From Cardiocondyla obscurior (taxonomy: Eukaryota; Arthropoda; Insecta; Hymenoptera; Formicidae), in contig NC_091871.1 of assembly GCF_019399895.1 (NCBI RefSeq), positions 1,703,001 through 1,767,000 on the forward strand: a stretch of 64,000 bases of DNA. The letters are read 5' to 3'. Under the pieces are notes generated by a model. The model saw nothing but the letters and a program-made list of their open reading frames with translations, was not told the DNA's origin and did not search any database. Positions 1 to 9,680 of this stretch are shown here, in pieces; the first letter of the stretch is position 1, and each line of letters starts with the position of its first letter. The position numbers and the translations under genes were made by a program.

Positions 1-2
1 CC

Positions 3-80
3 ATCGCCAGCGTGAGCTACTACATGACGAACGGCGTGCACGTGAACTGTGCGCACGCCGCAACGAGCAAGCACGACGAG
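3..80 (+). CDS. 3' end of a protein-coding exon (partial), followed by a splice donor
   Basis: The first 26 codons read openly from base 3 and include the peptide YYMTNGVHVNC and the ending SKHDE. Of the 26 third positions, 24 are G or C, a strong coding signature that the rest of the window lacks. The frame ends in GAC GAG followed at once by GTGAGC, a near-perfect insect 5' splice site, so the exon would end in phase 0 at base 80. Without splicing the frame would run on to a TAG at 174-176 through low-complexity CpG-rich sequence, which looks less like protein. The upstream part of the exon lies outside the window. I do not recognise the protein family, so no function is given. Alternative: a conserved GC-rich non-coding stretch that is open by chance. 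Confidence 0.6.
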
Positions 81-86
81 GTGAGC
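81..86 (+). promoter_or_regulatory. 5' splice site (donor) of the left-edge exon
   Basis: GAG|GTGAGC matches the metazoan donor consensus. It marks the boundary where GC3-rich codons stop and low-complexity CpG-rich sequence begins. No convincing downstream acceptor joined to a coding exon was found in the window, so the intron is inferred to be very long. Confidence 0.6.
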
Positions 87-2628
87 GATCTGTGTAATAC
101 CCGAGCGCGCGGCCGCGCGCTTTTTCTCCCGAGCACCGCGTGCGGTCGTTCTCCCGCGCGCGGAAACAAAAGCTAGCGACCTTAAGTCGGCCGCATTGCC
201 ATAAAATTATACTTGCGACGACGTTGTCCTACCCACGGGTGTACATATGGTGCCCTTCCCATCCCCGCGCAACTGTATGTTCGTACATTCGAATGTGTCC
301 ACGCGTATGTGTGTCCGCGTCGCAGAAGTAGGGCGAGGCGAGAGGGGCGCGGCGGAGGTAGGACACGGGGGACGCCGCGCCCGAGACTCGTGTGAACGCA
401 CGTGGGCATCGGGCGAAGGTGGAGAGTCAACGAGGAAGAGTCGTGTGCGCGTCCTCGCGGAAATAAGCGGTACGCGAACCGGCGCGAATACATTTTACGT
501 GCGGCGGTATAACGTACGAGTGGCGATCGATCCGCGCGACGCGCCGTATTTCGAGGCGGAACGATGGAGAAAGGAACAGCGCCGACCCCAAGCGCGAATT
601 TAAGCACGTCACGTCGGCGTTTGTCTTAGGTACGTCCCGGTCTTGTCTCGCCTGGTATCGTCCGACCTTTTCTGTCACCGTCGCTGATCGTCCGTTGTTC
701 CGCGTTGCCTATTGTCCGTGTCGCGTGCGCGGCCATCGCCCGCCTGCCGCTCGGGCAAGACGCGTCCGTTGCGCGTTTCTACCCTCTGCCCTGGCTTCGT
801 TCGCGTGACGTAATCCATTCAAGCGCTTGCTACGCAATACAAGACGCGGGCCATCGCTCTTTCTCCCTCGTCGTTTTTCTCCTTGTCGCGCTTTCCGCCA
901 CCGTTATTTTCTCGCTCTATCACGCGGTCTATTCGCTTACTCGACCGCGCTCTGTCGCACCCGTTCAATGCCTGCGACCGCTCTAGTCCCCCCCCCTTCT
1001 GTCTCCACTAACCCCCGATGCCTCCGCGACGCGACGCGACGCGAAGCGGCGCGGCGCGGCGCGCCCTCCTTCCTCTGTTTTGATCGCTCGCCGCCGGCGC
1101 AGAGTGCTCGCGCGATTGACCGACGACGGGACTAATCGACTGACGAAGCGCGAAAATGCGATGAGAAGCCCGCTTCGCGTGGGACGCCGCGTTTCCGGGA
1201 TATTTTCCTCGCTCTATATTCGGCGCGAGAAACAACGCGTCGAGCGACGCCTGATCCGTTGGTGTTTCGCGAAGCCGACCGGTGTGTGTTGTTCGCGACG
1301 TAAACGAGTGAATTATCAGCCGGTGTAAAGTTTGCGACGGTTAGTAGACGAATCCCTGGCGGTGTGAGATTAGCCATGTGCTAGCCGACGAAAAAGAATT
1401 CCGACGCCGTCGCTCGCAACTTAACCCGACCGCTCTTAAGGTTAGTATTAATTGTTGGCTGCGATCATTTGCTCGAGTATCTGATTAACCGCGTGGATGA
1501 ATGGCGTCGCAGGGACGCTACTTTAGGTATTTTACTTTTAATTAGAAGTTGTCCGCGATTAATTGAGATGCTGTCAAAGGGAATTTTAAGGGATATGCAA
1601 CGCGCCGAACAGAGTGTCTGTCGGTACGCCGAAGTTTCTACTAGGTATGTCACGGTACACCATGTATACCTATTCCTCTACGAGGTCGATACTTGTCTCA
1701 AGTTCTGAACCGAATCGAATATACCGAATATATTACGCGGGACTACGCCGACTTCTTTATATTGCGTATCGAGCACACCTTTGCATTACGTGTCACTGAC
1801 GAATGCCCATGGAATAATCGGGATTGATATTCGATTACCGGTCGGTCGCTGTAGGTTCGCGTGTAAACATGCCATTCGAGCTATTTTTGCGGCGTTGTTT
1901 TAAAAGTAAACAATTTACTTTGCGAGGCACGCGCGTAAAAAATACTGCGGTCTGTATTCCATAACTTCGTCGAAGGGGAGGGGGAAGAAAAAAAAGAAAA
2001 GGGGAAGAGTTCACTTTGGTTTTGCGTAAAATACACAATCCAGAGCTTTGTTATATGTATTGCGGCAAGTGCGCGGTAACATCGACGCGGAATAGCGGTA
2101 CGTCAACACGTACGTCAGACGCGATGGAGGTGCGGGCGTCGCGCCTACGCATCGTCGTTCGCGGCGGAAAAATAGACGCGCCGCGGTGGCTGGACGCGTC
2201 ACACGGAATGGAGATCACCTTTAACTGCCGGGAAATAACGCACGTAATGCCAGTGATCACTACCACTGCCTGTCCTCGGCCGCGTGTTAATATTGCGTTT
2301 CAAGGACCTTGTGGTCGTTCGAAAATTTCCACAGTACGCGCACGACTTTTTCCATGCGGATCTTATCGCGTGTTTGTAAACACGTCGGGTACTTGCTCGT
2401 CTTCCGCGCGAAAGGGAAACGGGACGCGCGGCGCGGCGTCGCAGGCCGATTGCGTCGCACTTTTCGTGAAAGCGTTTCCCCCCCCACACCACTTCCGCTC
2501 GAGCGTACGCCTACGCGTCGCTTGGCCCCGTCGGACAAGCTCGTATACCATTTTCGAACGATGGTCTAGGAATGTGTCCGTTAACAGAGGGAAGAAAACG
2601 CACCTCGAAACCGAACAAAACAAACGCG

Positions 2629-2666
<38 letters not shown>

Positions 2667-2916
2667 AAGGAAGAGAAAAAGAGAGGTCGAAGAGGGCGGA
2701 TCTCAGGCGCGAGGAACGCTCTGCGGTTTTTTTGTTTTACTCTCGCCTTGGCGACAAGTCCAGTCGAGACAAGTTCGATTACGGGGCTACGCTGGCATTG
2801 ACATAATTCTCAATTTACGTAGCATCGACTCGCAGTTGCGGGCGCGACAAGTAAAATTCGACGGCAAACAAAAAGTCAACCGAAGCAAGCCATTCGGTCA
2901 GTCAGTCAGTCATTAG
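87..2916. other. CpG-rich non-coding DNA, start of presumed long intron
   Basis: This stretch is visibly richer in CG dinucleotides than most of the window, up to about 1,300 and again at 2,050-2,560. Several frames are open for 80-140 codons on both strands at once, which is what stop-poor CpG-rich DNA gives by chance. One plus-strand frame stays open from about 2,016 to 2,801 (ATG at 2,055) but resembles no known family and runs into a GA microsatellite. A run of CpG-rich sequence directly after a first or early exon is common in insect genes and could hold regulatory sequence, but I see no specific site. Confidence 0.4.
2632..2662. repeat. (GA)n microsatellite
   Basis: An uninterrupted run of about 15 GA dinucleotides followed by a purine-rich tail to about 2,700. 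It lies inside the long open frame that ends at 2,801 and explains that frame's Arg/Glu-rich segment. Confidence 0.95.
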
Positions 2917-2944
2917 CGTCCCTGTAACTAAAAATCCTACCACA

Positions 2945-2998
2945 GAAGGAAGGAAGGAAGGAAGGAAATTAAAGAAGGAAGGAAGGAAGGAAGGAAGT
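2945..2998. repeat. (GGAA)n tetranucleotide array inside repeat H
   Basis: Two runs of GGAA/AAGG units separated by a short AT break. The same array lies at the same place in the second H copy (6027-6062), so the microsatellite belongs to the repeat and varies in length between copies. Confidence 0.9.
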
Positions 2999-3195
2999 AA
3001 CGAAAGATGAAACGACAGAGACCAATTCCGCTAAGATTCTAACCAAAATATACGTAAAGTATAATACCGTTCGCCGGCCGTCGGCTAAAGTTCGTCGGCC
3101 GTCGGTGAGTTACTTATTTCATTACATTTTTCACAAATTATGAAATTTATTATTTTGACTGATTTATTGTTGTGTTATATATTGTATTATATATA

Positions 3196-3248
3196 AGAGG
3201 CAGTGCCTCGCTGCGCCTATACTTGGCGCGAGGCACTACCGTGCCTCT
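3196..3248. repeat. Two-tier hairpin of repeat H (copy 1)
   Basis: AGAGGCA pairs with TGCCTCT at the outer ends and GTGCCTCGC pairs with GCGAGGCAC inside, leaving a 14-16 nt loop that contains CGCCTATACTTG. The hairpin recurs with the same loop at 6255-6307 and 6448-6500, and its right part at 4812-4849. A conserved stem-loop of this kind inside a repeat may be an RNA structure or a transposase/resolution site; the class is not known. Confidence 0.8.
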
Positions 3249-3397
3249 TGATATTATATTTTTATTATCATTTTCGCATATTATCATTTATTATATTTTT
3301 GGGTGGGATACATAAATAAATTTTAATTATTGAAAGGTGTTATATATTGATTTAATATTGTGTTATATATTGTATTATATATAAGAGGCAGTGTCTG

Positions 3398-4523
3398 ATT
3401 ACGTTCGGATGATAATCGAAGACTCATTAAATGTATACACGTACTCCAAAAGGAAATTCGAAAGTCTCGAACTTTGCGAGATGAATATTTTCACAAGACC
3501 GTGTAATTATATTATATTCGTAACGTGAACGCCGTCCGAAAGCTGCCGCATAGACTTGAAAACAAAAGGTTCAGCCTGCCAAATAAAATCGGAAACAAAG
3601 TTACGCGATTGAAACGAAATCATTATGGGGCGCAAATGCGTTCCTTTTTTTTTTAGATAGAAATTCTGGGATTTCCGACTTTTCCCGACTTTATTCAATA
3701 TTAACCTCGACGGGAAAGCGATAAACTCGTTTGCGTCAATTTTTTAAATACATTAAAAAAAATGCGTCATTTTAAAAAAGTTAAATCTTTTCGTGTACAT
3801 TTCGTGAGCAGAAACATCGTTTGCAGGAACGAGAGAAATGCGGTGTGCGCGCCCGTTCGTTTTGTACACTGAATTTATTCGCGTGACCCTGGCAGGAAAC
3901 TCCCGGTTTAAAAATTTATAAAAAGTCTCGATCGCCCGAATACTTGTTCGATATTCGCGAAACGACGAACCCCGACCGTGGTTCGTTTAAACGATTAATC
4001 GACGAAAGCTGAAAATTTCCTTCGGATTTTTATCTAAGCAAAACAAAAGTTTTGCTTAGAAAATATTCTCGGAAAAAATGTAATGTGTTAATGATATGGT
4101 AAATTCAATATGGTTAGTCAAAGCCCAATACTCCTAAGCTCCTAACAAAGCTCCTAACAAATGCCTGAAAGTTAATCGAAATTCTCACGCGCGAATTACG
4201 CAAATGTTTTTATTAATATTATTTTATATTTTGATATTATTTACACGGTGTGGGACAATATAATTTTATATCGTGGTATTTATATTACATATATTATTAT
4301 GGTAAATTCCCAAAGGGTTAGTAAAAGAAAGACATGCAACAAACTATTCATTGATGCGCAGCAGCGGAGTTACAGCTACGGCTGAAACACACAAATAAAA
4401 AATTAAATTGTAGAGATATTACAGAAATTATTGTCTGATTGTTTAAAAAAGTGTACGCGATTCTCAACTTTTCAATTTAATAATTAGAAAAAAAATTATT
4501 TATTGTCCAAACAAGTTTCGAAA
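3398..4523. other. Unique AT-rich DNA, no gene seen
   Basis: No frame with coding character. Minor features are a doubled CTCCTAACAAA motif near 4,140-4,160 and two similar ATGGTAAATTC...GGTTAGT segments about 200 bp apart (about 4,098 and 4,300). These could be the degraded edges of an older element. Confidence 0.4.
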
Positions 4524-4677
4524 CAATTAAATCTTTCTATTCTTCTACTACTTATTAGACTTTATTATTTTTAATTTATATTAAACTGATAATTTTATCA
4601 GTTTAATATAAATTAAAAATAATAAAGTCTAATAAGTAGTAGAAGAATACGTTTTAAATTTTAGAAAGATTTAATTG
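4524..4677. repeat. Perfect 52-bp-arm palindrome with outer extension
   Basis: The arm at 4539-4590 is the exact reverse complement of 4597-4648, with only AATTTT between. Further out, CAATTAAATCTTTCT (4524-4538) pairs with AGAAAGATTTAATTG (4663-4677) after a 14-nt interruption on the right side. The lack of any mismatch over 52 AT-rich bases points to a recent origin or to ongoing repair between arms. It may be a miniature foldback transposon. Confidence 0.9.
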
Positions 4678-4693
4678 TTAATTTTATACAAAT

Positions 4694-4800
4694 AAAAATA
4701 ATTCTCACCCTTGGGATGCTCCGCTGAAGCAGGATGCCTTCCTAAGGCCTTCTCCTCCTCTCAGAGTATCAAGCCAGACCGTCCTTCTTAAATATTGGCA
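4694..4800 (-). other. GC-rich fragment, possibly the 3' end of a LINE
   Basis: A sharply bounded island of balanced GC content between AT-rich repeats. On the minus strand one frame reads WLDTLRGGEGLRKA and ends at a TGA, after which AT-rich sequence follows. This is compatible with the C-terminal end of a non-LTR retrotransposon reverse transcriptase ORF, but the match is only by general character. It could equally be a piece of unrelated sequence. Confidence 0.2.
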
Positions 4801-4805
4801 GCAAT

Positions 4806-4945
4806 GGCACGTTGCGCCTATACTTGGCGCGAGGCACTACCGTGCCTCTTGATATTATATTTTTATAAACATTTTCGCATATTATCATTTATTATATTTT
4901 TGGGTGGGATACATAAATAAATTTTTATTATTGAAAGGCGTACAA
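4806..4945 (+). repeat. Family H fragment (right part)
   Basis: It starts inside the hairpin loop (GCGCCTATACTTGGCGCGAG) and continues with the same right-hand sequence as the other H copies (TTTTTGGGTGGGATACATAA) to TTGAAAGGCGTACAAGC. The left part is missing. Confidence 0.85.
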
Positions 4946-4949
4946 GCAT

Positions 4950-5112
4950 AACATAATATATCTTTGCGAGATCGGCTCGGCTTAGAAATTGAAACAACAT
5001 TGTCGCATAGATAAAATCAAGTTTGTAAATATGCGATAGCCGGTCTACTTTCTAGCGAGAGACTCGTAAATGCGACACGATTTTCCAAAACAGATTCTGG
5101 ACAGATTATATA
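4950..5112 (-). repeat. Repeat J, copy 1
   Basis: About 160 bp matching the reverse complement of 15066-15232. Shared landmarks are CTTTGCGAGATCGGCTCGG, ATTGTCGCATAGATAAAATC, the GCCGGTCTACTTTCTAGCGA segment and TGCGACACGATTTT. No coding frame is conserved. The two copies have opposite orientation about 10 kb apart. Confidence 0.8.
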
Positions 5113-5435
5113 TCTCGCGCAATAATATCGAGATAGCGCTAGTCAGTTTGACTGCCGCCGGCGAGATCGATCGCCTCGTTCTCATTTCTTGCATGTGCAA
5201 ACGTGCTTATCGATCAATACGCGAATAACTTTAAAAAGGACGTTTAGGATTGAAAAACGTTCCGTTTTCTCCCTTTCTCTCTCCCTTCCTCTCTCTTTCT
5301 CTCTTCTCCGTATTTCTCTTTCTCTCTTTATTTGCGATTGCGTCATGATTTAGTGAATCCGTCGAGCTATCGGTGGCGAAAGAAATTTATTTGGTGACTC
5401 GCTTTCAAACGAAGTTTTTGCCTTTGACGCATGTC

Positions 5436-5882
5436 TACAGAGTGTCCCAGGGTTAGTGTGACACGCTCGTGAAATGTTAGATCTTGATAAATTAAACAAA
5501 AAAATCCTATATTATTTTACGTTTTTTTAAATTAGAGTCGAGATATAAATTTAAAAAAATTATAAAGTACAATGTGTGAGTTCCACGCTCTAAAAAAAAA
5601 TAGCACAGCTTACTCAATCACGCATGAGCCAAAAATTGTTTCTATAGCGGCAAGACAGCCGGCTCGGTACATTTACAATCGAGCGTCGGCTCATGCGTGT
5701 TAGAGTAGGCTGTGCTATTTTCTACTAGAGCGTGGAACTTATTCGCTGTATTTTATTAATTTTTAAAAATTCATATCGACTATAATTTGAAAAAACGTAA
5801 AATGATATAGAACTTTTACGTTCAATTTGTCGAGATCTATCACCCCACGAACGTTGTCACACTAACCCTGGGACACTCTGTA
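5436..5882. mobile_element. MITE family A, full-length copy 1 (TA-flanked, whole-element palindrome)
   Basis: Both ends are TACAGAGTGTCCCAGGGTTA in inverted orientation, and the terminal TA fits a Tc1/mariner-type target duplication. Pairing continues inward along almost the whole 447 bp. Outer arms carry a shared AATATAGGA...ACGTTTTTTTAAATTA segment, and inner arms pair TTCCACGCTCTA with TAGAGCGTGGAA and CACGCATGAGCC with GGCTCATGCGTG. There is no transposase frame. The element must be mobilised in trans, if it still moves, and a transcript through it would form a long hairpin. Confidence 0.9.
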
Positions 5883-6254
5883 TATATTATATTTTTATAA
5901 ACATTTTTGCATTATTATTTATTATATTTTTGTGAATTCCGACTGTCGATTGAAATACAAAATTAGCGTCAGTGCTTGAAATGAATTAAAAACTGCCGCA
6001 CGTCCCTGTAACTAAAAATCTTACCACAGAAGGAAGGAAGGAAGGAAGGAAGTAAGGAAGGAAAGATGAAACGACAGAGACAAATCTCGCTGTGATTTTG
6101 ACCCAAATATACGTAAAGTATAATACCGTTCGCCGGCCGTCGGCTAAAGTTCGTCGGCCGTTGGTGAGTTATTTATTTTATTACATTTTTCACAAATTGT
6201 GAAATTTATTATTTTGATTGATTTAATGTTTTGTTATATATTGTATTATATATA

Positions 6255-6307
6255 AGAGGCAGTGCCTCGCTGCGCCTATACTTGGCGCGAGGCACTACCG
6301 TGCCTCT
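6255..6307. repeat. Two-tier hairpin of repeat H (copy 2, first unit)
   Basis: Same paired arms and loop as at 3196-3248. The next unit's hairpin starts exactly 193 bp downstream. Confidence 0.85.
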
Positions 6308-6447
6308 TGATATTATATTTTTATAAACATTTTTGCATATTATCATTTATTATATTTTTGGGTGGGATATAATTGGAAAATAAATTTTAATTATTGAAAG
6401 GTGTTATATATTGATTTAATATTGTGTTATATATTGTATTATATATA

Positions 6448-6500
6448 AGAGGCAGTGCCTCGCTGCGCCTATACTTGGCGCGAGGCACTACCGTGCCTCT
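6448..6500. repeat. Two-tier hairpin of repeat H (copy 2, second unit)
   Basis: Identical in arms and loop to the hairpin 193 bp upstream, which shows the unit was duplicated in tandem. Confidence 0.85.
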
Positions 6501-6612
6501 TGATATTATATTTTTATAAACATTTTCGCATATTATCATTTATTATATTTTTGGGTGGGATACATAAATAAATTTTAATTATTGAAAGGCGTACATGCCT
6601 TACAATTAATCT

Positions 6613-9369
6613 TGTACTGTTTGTTCTTTGATAAAAATGAAATAGAATTATTAGAATATATGTGAGCATTTGTGAGGGTGCGCGTGCATGTGTTAGGAAT
6701 GAGATACACGTAGAGCCTCCGTTTACATTCTGCAAAGTGTTCGTTCCACCACGCTTCAAACTATGGAGGAAAGTTTATTTCACAATTTAACAGCTGTAGT
6801 TATGAATAACTGCTTATATGTAGAATTTCGTACGGCATTAAAATATAATGAGGGTAATTTTCAGACTTGTGGTCATTTCTGAAACTTATACTGTCGGTTA
6901 AAAATTTGAAATTAGAAGATGAGGTCTTTGTGTCTTCGTTGTCAGAAACGACAACCCACGAATGAGAGAGAGAAAGAGAAAGAAAAAAGTAGGTTTTTTT
7001 TTGTTCTCTTTCCCTGCCACGTATCCTCTCTTTGAAGTCACAATAATTTTTTTTTTTTTTTTTTTGAGGTTATGAGCGTCGAGATAAAGAAAAAAAAATC
7101 CAGCGTCTATTCTCCCGTTTTAAATTACCCTGCAACGTATACGAAGTCCGAAATTACGAAGGGACGGAAGATCGTTTCTGCGTTGAATGTAATTTCTCGG
7201 CAAAACTCGAGTGCCCCTGGAGACGACTAGTAGCTACGGCTATATGTTTACCAGACTTTTTTGTAATTGAAAGTACTTTCCGGAAAGAGTACGGTCCCTT
7301 GAGAAGGTGTGACTAGTTAAATATTTTACGCGAGTCGAATCATTATTAAATCGAATCTCTTTCTCTCTTTCTCTTTCTTTGTTATTTTTTTTTTAACACC
7401 GCGCATAAATCAACTTAGCATATTTTTAATTAATAGGTATCGCACTCGAGCGGAACGTGCATTTTATTACTCGTTATTACGCGTTTAATGTATACAGAAG
7501 ACTAATAAGTCCATATGCATTAGCACATTAAAATGTCGATCACAGAATCGCTGTTTAATTGAATAATTTGTCTTCTCCCCCCCCCCTTTTTTTTCTTTTT
7601 TTTTTGCGGCGGTAGTTTACATATTTTACCTCGTTCCGTTCATATGTGCACATTAAACCGATTGATGTACTACGATAGCGCACGTTTAACGTTTTCCTCT
7701 TTCACGAGACATGTTTCCCCGGTCAATTTAAAATTATCCATATTTGAAACGGCTTGTTTTACAAACAGGAATCCCTTAATTTGCGCCGCTGAGCTTTGAA
7801 CAAAACGCGAATCAGCCCGAGCGCACGAACGACTGTTTTTCACGAGACTTCCAGCAAATATAAAGTAAAAATATTGCCCGGGTAAGCGACGCGCTATAAT
7901 TTAATAGCTGATAATAATACAGCAAATCGACAGAGGCGACGTGCTGCAATTAACTCTTCGGGTGGCGCTGTTCCGCGACCGCGCGTCATTTTTCCATATT
8001 TTATTTAAACAAGAAAATAACATTGAAACGTGCAAATAGAAAAAAATAAAATGATATTTTTGCGGTATCTCGTGCGCAAACAGAAATTGAAATGGTTCTC
8101 TCATTTGGTATTTACGCTCGCGGCGCGCGGTTACACGTGGTGCACGTGTCGAATGGAAAACACGTGGAAAATTTTTTCCTATTTATTTTGAAAAGTTGCA
8201 CCGCCGACAGGCCTGAGAATAAAACCATCTACGCGAGCCGTCACCGTTGCATCTTCACTCGGTCAGTCGCCTTGCGAATGAGGTTACGTGGAACGGAATT
8301 TATTGGTCGCGCGTCGTCTTTAACGTTCCTCCTCCATTAATAGAACTTCTAAATCGAGTCGGCGAAATATTTCGTCTTTTGTTGAAACATATATTTAAAC
8401 CATTCTGAATATTCTAAACAACTCTCTTTCAACTTCGGCTCCGTAACGCGAGTACCTGCCAGCTCTACATTTCAATGACAGTAAATATATTACACTCGAT
8501 TGTTATGGAAATATAGAAAGTTAGATGCGTAGATATATTTCAAATGCAAAACGCGGTTCTCTACCTCGGCGTTATCAAGTTGGTGCGAGACAAGTATTAT
8601 AAACGTAACGGCGTTGTTTTGAAAATTGCTAAAAAAATAACGCGCTATTAAAATATAGTGTTTTAAAGCTTGACGTTTAATTAGAACAATTGCGTGCGCG
8701 TTGTTTGCATGAATATTCCACATTAAGTTTTTACCTCTGATAATATTTCTTACGAGTTTTTAGCACGTAAGTTTTAAGCACGACTTCGACTGTACATCCA
8801 GTTACGCACTTCACCGGTAAATTTGCACATCCGAGAAGTCCACACTTGGAAGCTCGACTTCACCTTCTTTATTTTTGCAAGAATAAATTGACTCTCGGAA
8901 AATTTTGACGGACAGGTTTAGCTGCGCGTCTGGCGTTTAGGTTTATACATGGAACGGTATCCGTCGCAGTTGACTTTAACGACGCATTTCAGCGACGGGG
9001 AGGTACGCAAGTTCGAAAACTCGTTTTCCTCCCTTTTTCTTCTTTTCCTTTTCAAAAGAACGAATGGGGTCGGCGGGGAATTTTGTCGGGCAAGTTCAGT
9101 TTTCTCGTGGTCAAACTTGGATCTTGAATTGCATTCGTCGTCCTGAATCTTGCGTTACGTCTCGGCTACGGGTTTTTCTTTTAATTCTAGTTAGAAAAAG
9201 GTTTTATCAATTTAATGGTTTACTTAGTTGCGACTGAAAAATTCCGGTATAACGAGATTTAATCGAATCGATTTATATACTTTTTATTTAAAATAATTTG
9301 TATTTATTTATACTTATTATTTTCAATTAATTAATTTATTAATTTTCTTATTTAATTTTAATTAATTTA
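6613..9369. other. Unique non-coding DNA with poly(T)/poly(A) tracts
   Basis: No coding frame of substance and no repeat shared with the rest of the window. Homopolymer runs occur at about 7,047-7,065 (T), 7,389-7,397 (T) and 7,577-7,605 (C then T). Confidence 0.4.
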
Positions 9370-9680
9370 TACAGGGTGTCCCACCCCATCTTGACAAACT
9401 CTTCGAGTTAGATAGGTCTCGTGGATACAAGTCAATAAGTTCTATGCCATTTTATACAATTTTTAACCATTATTAAGAAAATAATTAAAATGTGTAACTT
9501 AAGAGCGACAAGGAAGCTGCGGGCGTGTGAGCGCGACAGACGAATGGCGCCTTCGTCTGTCGCGCTCACTCACGCGTAGCTTCCTTGTCGCTTTTACGCT
9601 AGACAAATTAATTTTTTTTTCAATAACTATCGTGAATTTTGCAAAACGGCAAAGAACTTATTGATTATACCTATATGGAT
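9370..9680. mobile_element. MITE family E, copy lacking its right terminal repeat
   Basis: Left end TACAGGGTGTCCCACCCC, followed by a stretch (GATACAAGTCAATAAGTTCT) that pairs with AGAACTTATTGA near the right edge. In the centre is a strong foldback in which GCGACAAGGAAGCTGCG pairs with its complement on the far side of the GGCGCC apex. The right-hand copy of the terminal repeat is absent. The related copy at 52.9 kb is cut at nearly the same place. Confidence 0.8.

Larger units (their letters stand above)
2917..3397 (+). repeat. Family H interspersed repeat, copy 1 (truncated)
   Basis: This copy is near-identical to 6001-6460. Both begin with CGTCCCTGTAACTAAAAATC, then carry a (GGAA)n tract, a CG-rich tandem motif (CGGCCGTCGG twice) and an AT-rich segment leading to a strong hairpin (3196-3248 here). 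A second unit then starts but breaks off at about 3,397, inside the left arm of its hairpin, where copy 2 continues. No open frame is shared between copies, so it is a non-autonomous repeat of unknown class. Confidence 0.85.
6001..6612 (+). repeat. Family H interspersed repeat, copy 2 (most complete)
   Basis: Same start as copy 1 (CGTCCCTGTAAC), then the (GGAA)n tract and two CG-rich motifs. Two tandem units of 193 bp follow, each with the full hairpin (6255-6307 and 6448-6500). The right end is TTATTGAAAGGCGTACATGC followed by CTTACAATTAATCTTG. The same right end is seen at 14179-14262 and, reversed, at 17441-17489, so this is probably the true terminus. A short minus-strand open frame across the right end (6514-6759) recurs at 14.2 kb only because the repeat does. 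Confidence 0.85.

Noticed and set aside
3196..3248. Rho-independent terminator
   Set aside because: The stem-loop belongs to a dispersed repeat in eukaryotic DNA and does not follow a gene; the following T content is part of general AT-richness.
6514..6759. 81-codon minus-strand frame sharing LIVRHVRLSIIKIYLCIPPK with a frame at 13,941-14,294
   Set aside because: The shared peptide is the translation of the right end of repeat H, present at both sites; it does not indicate a gene family.
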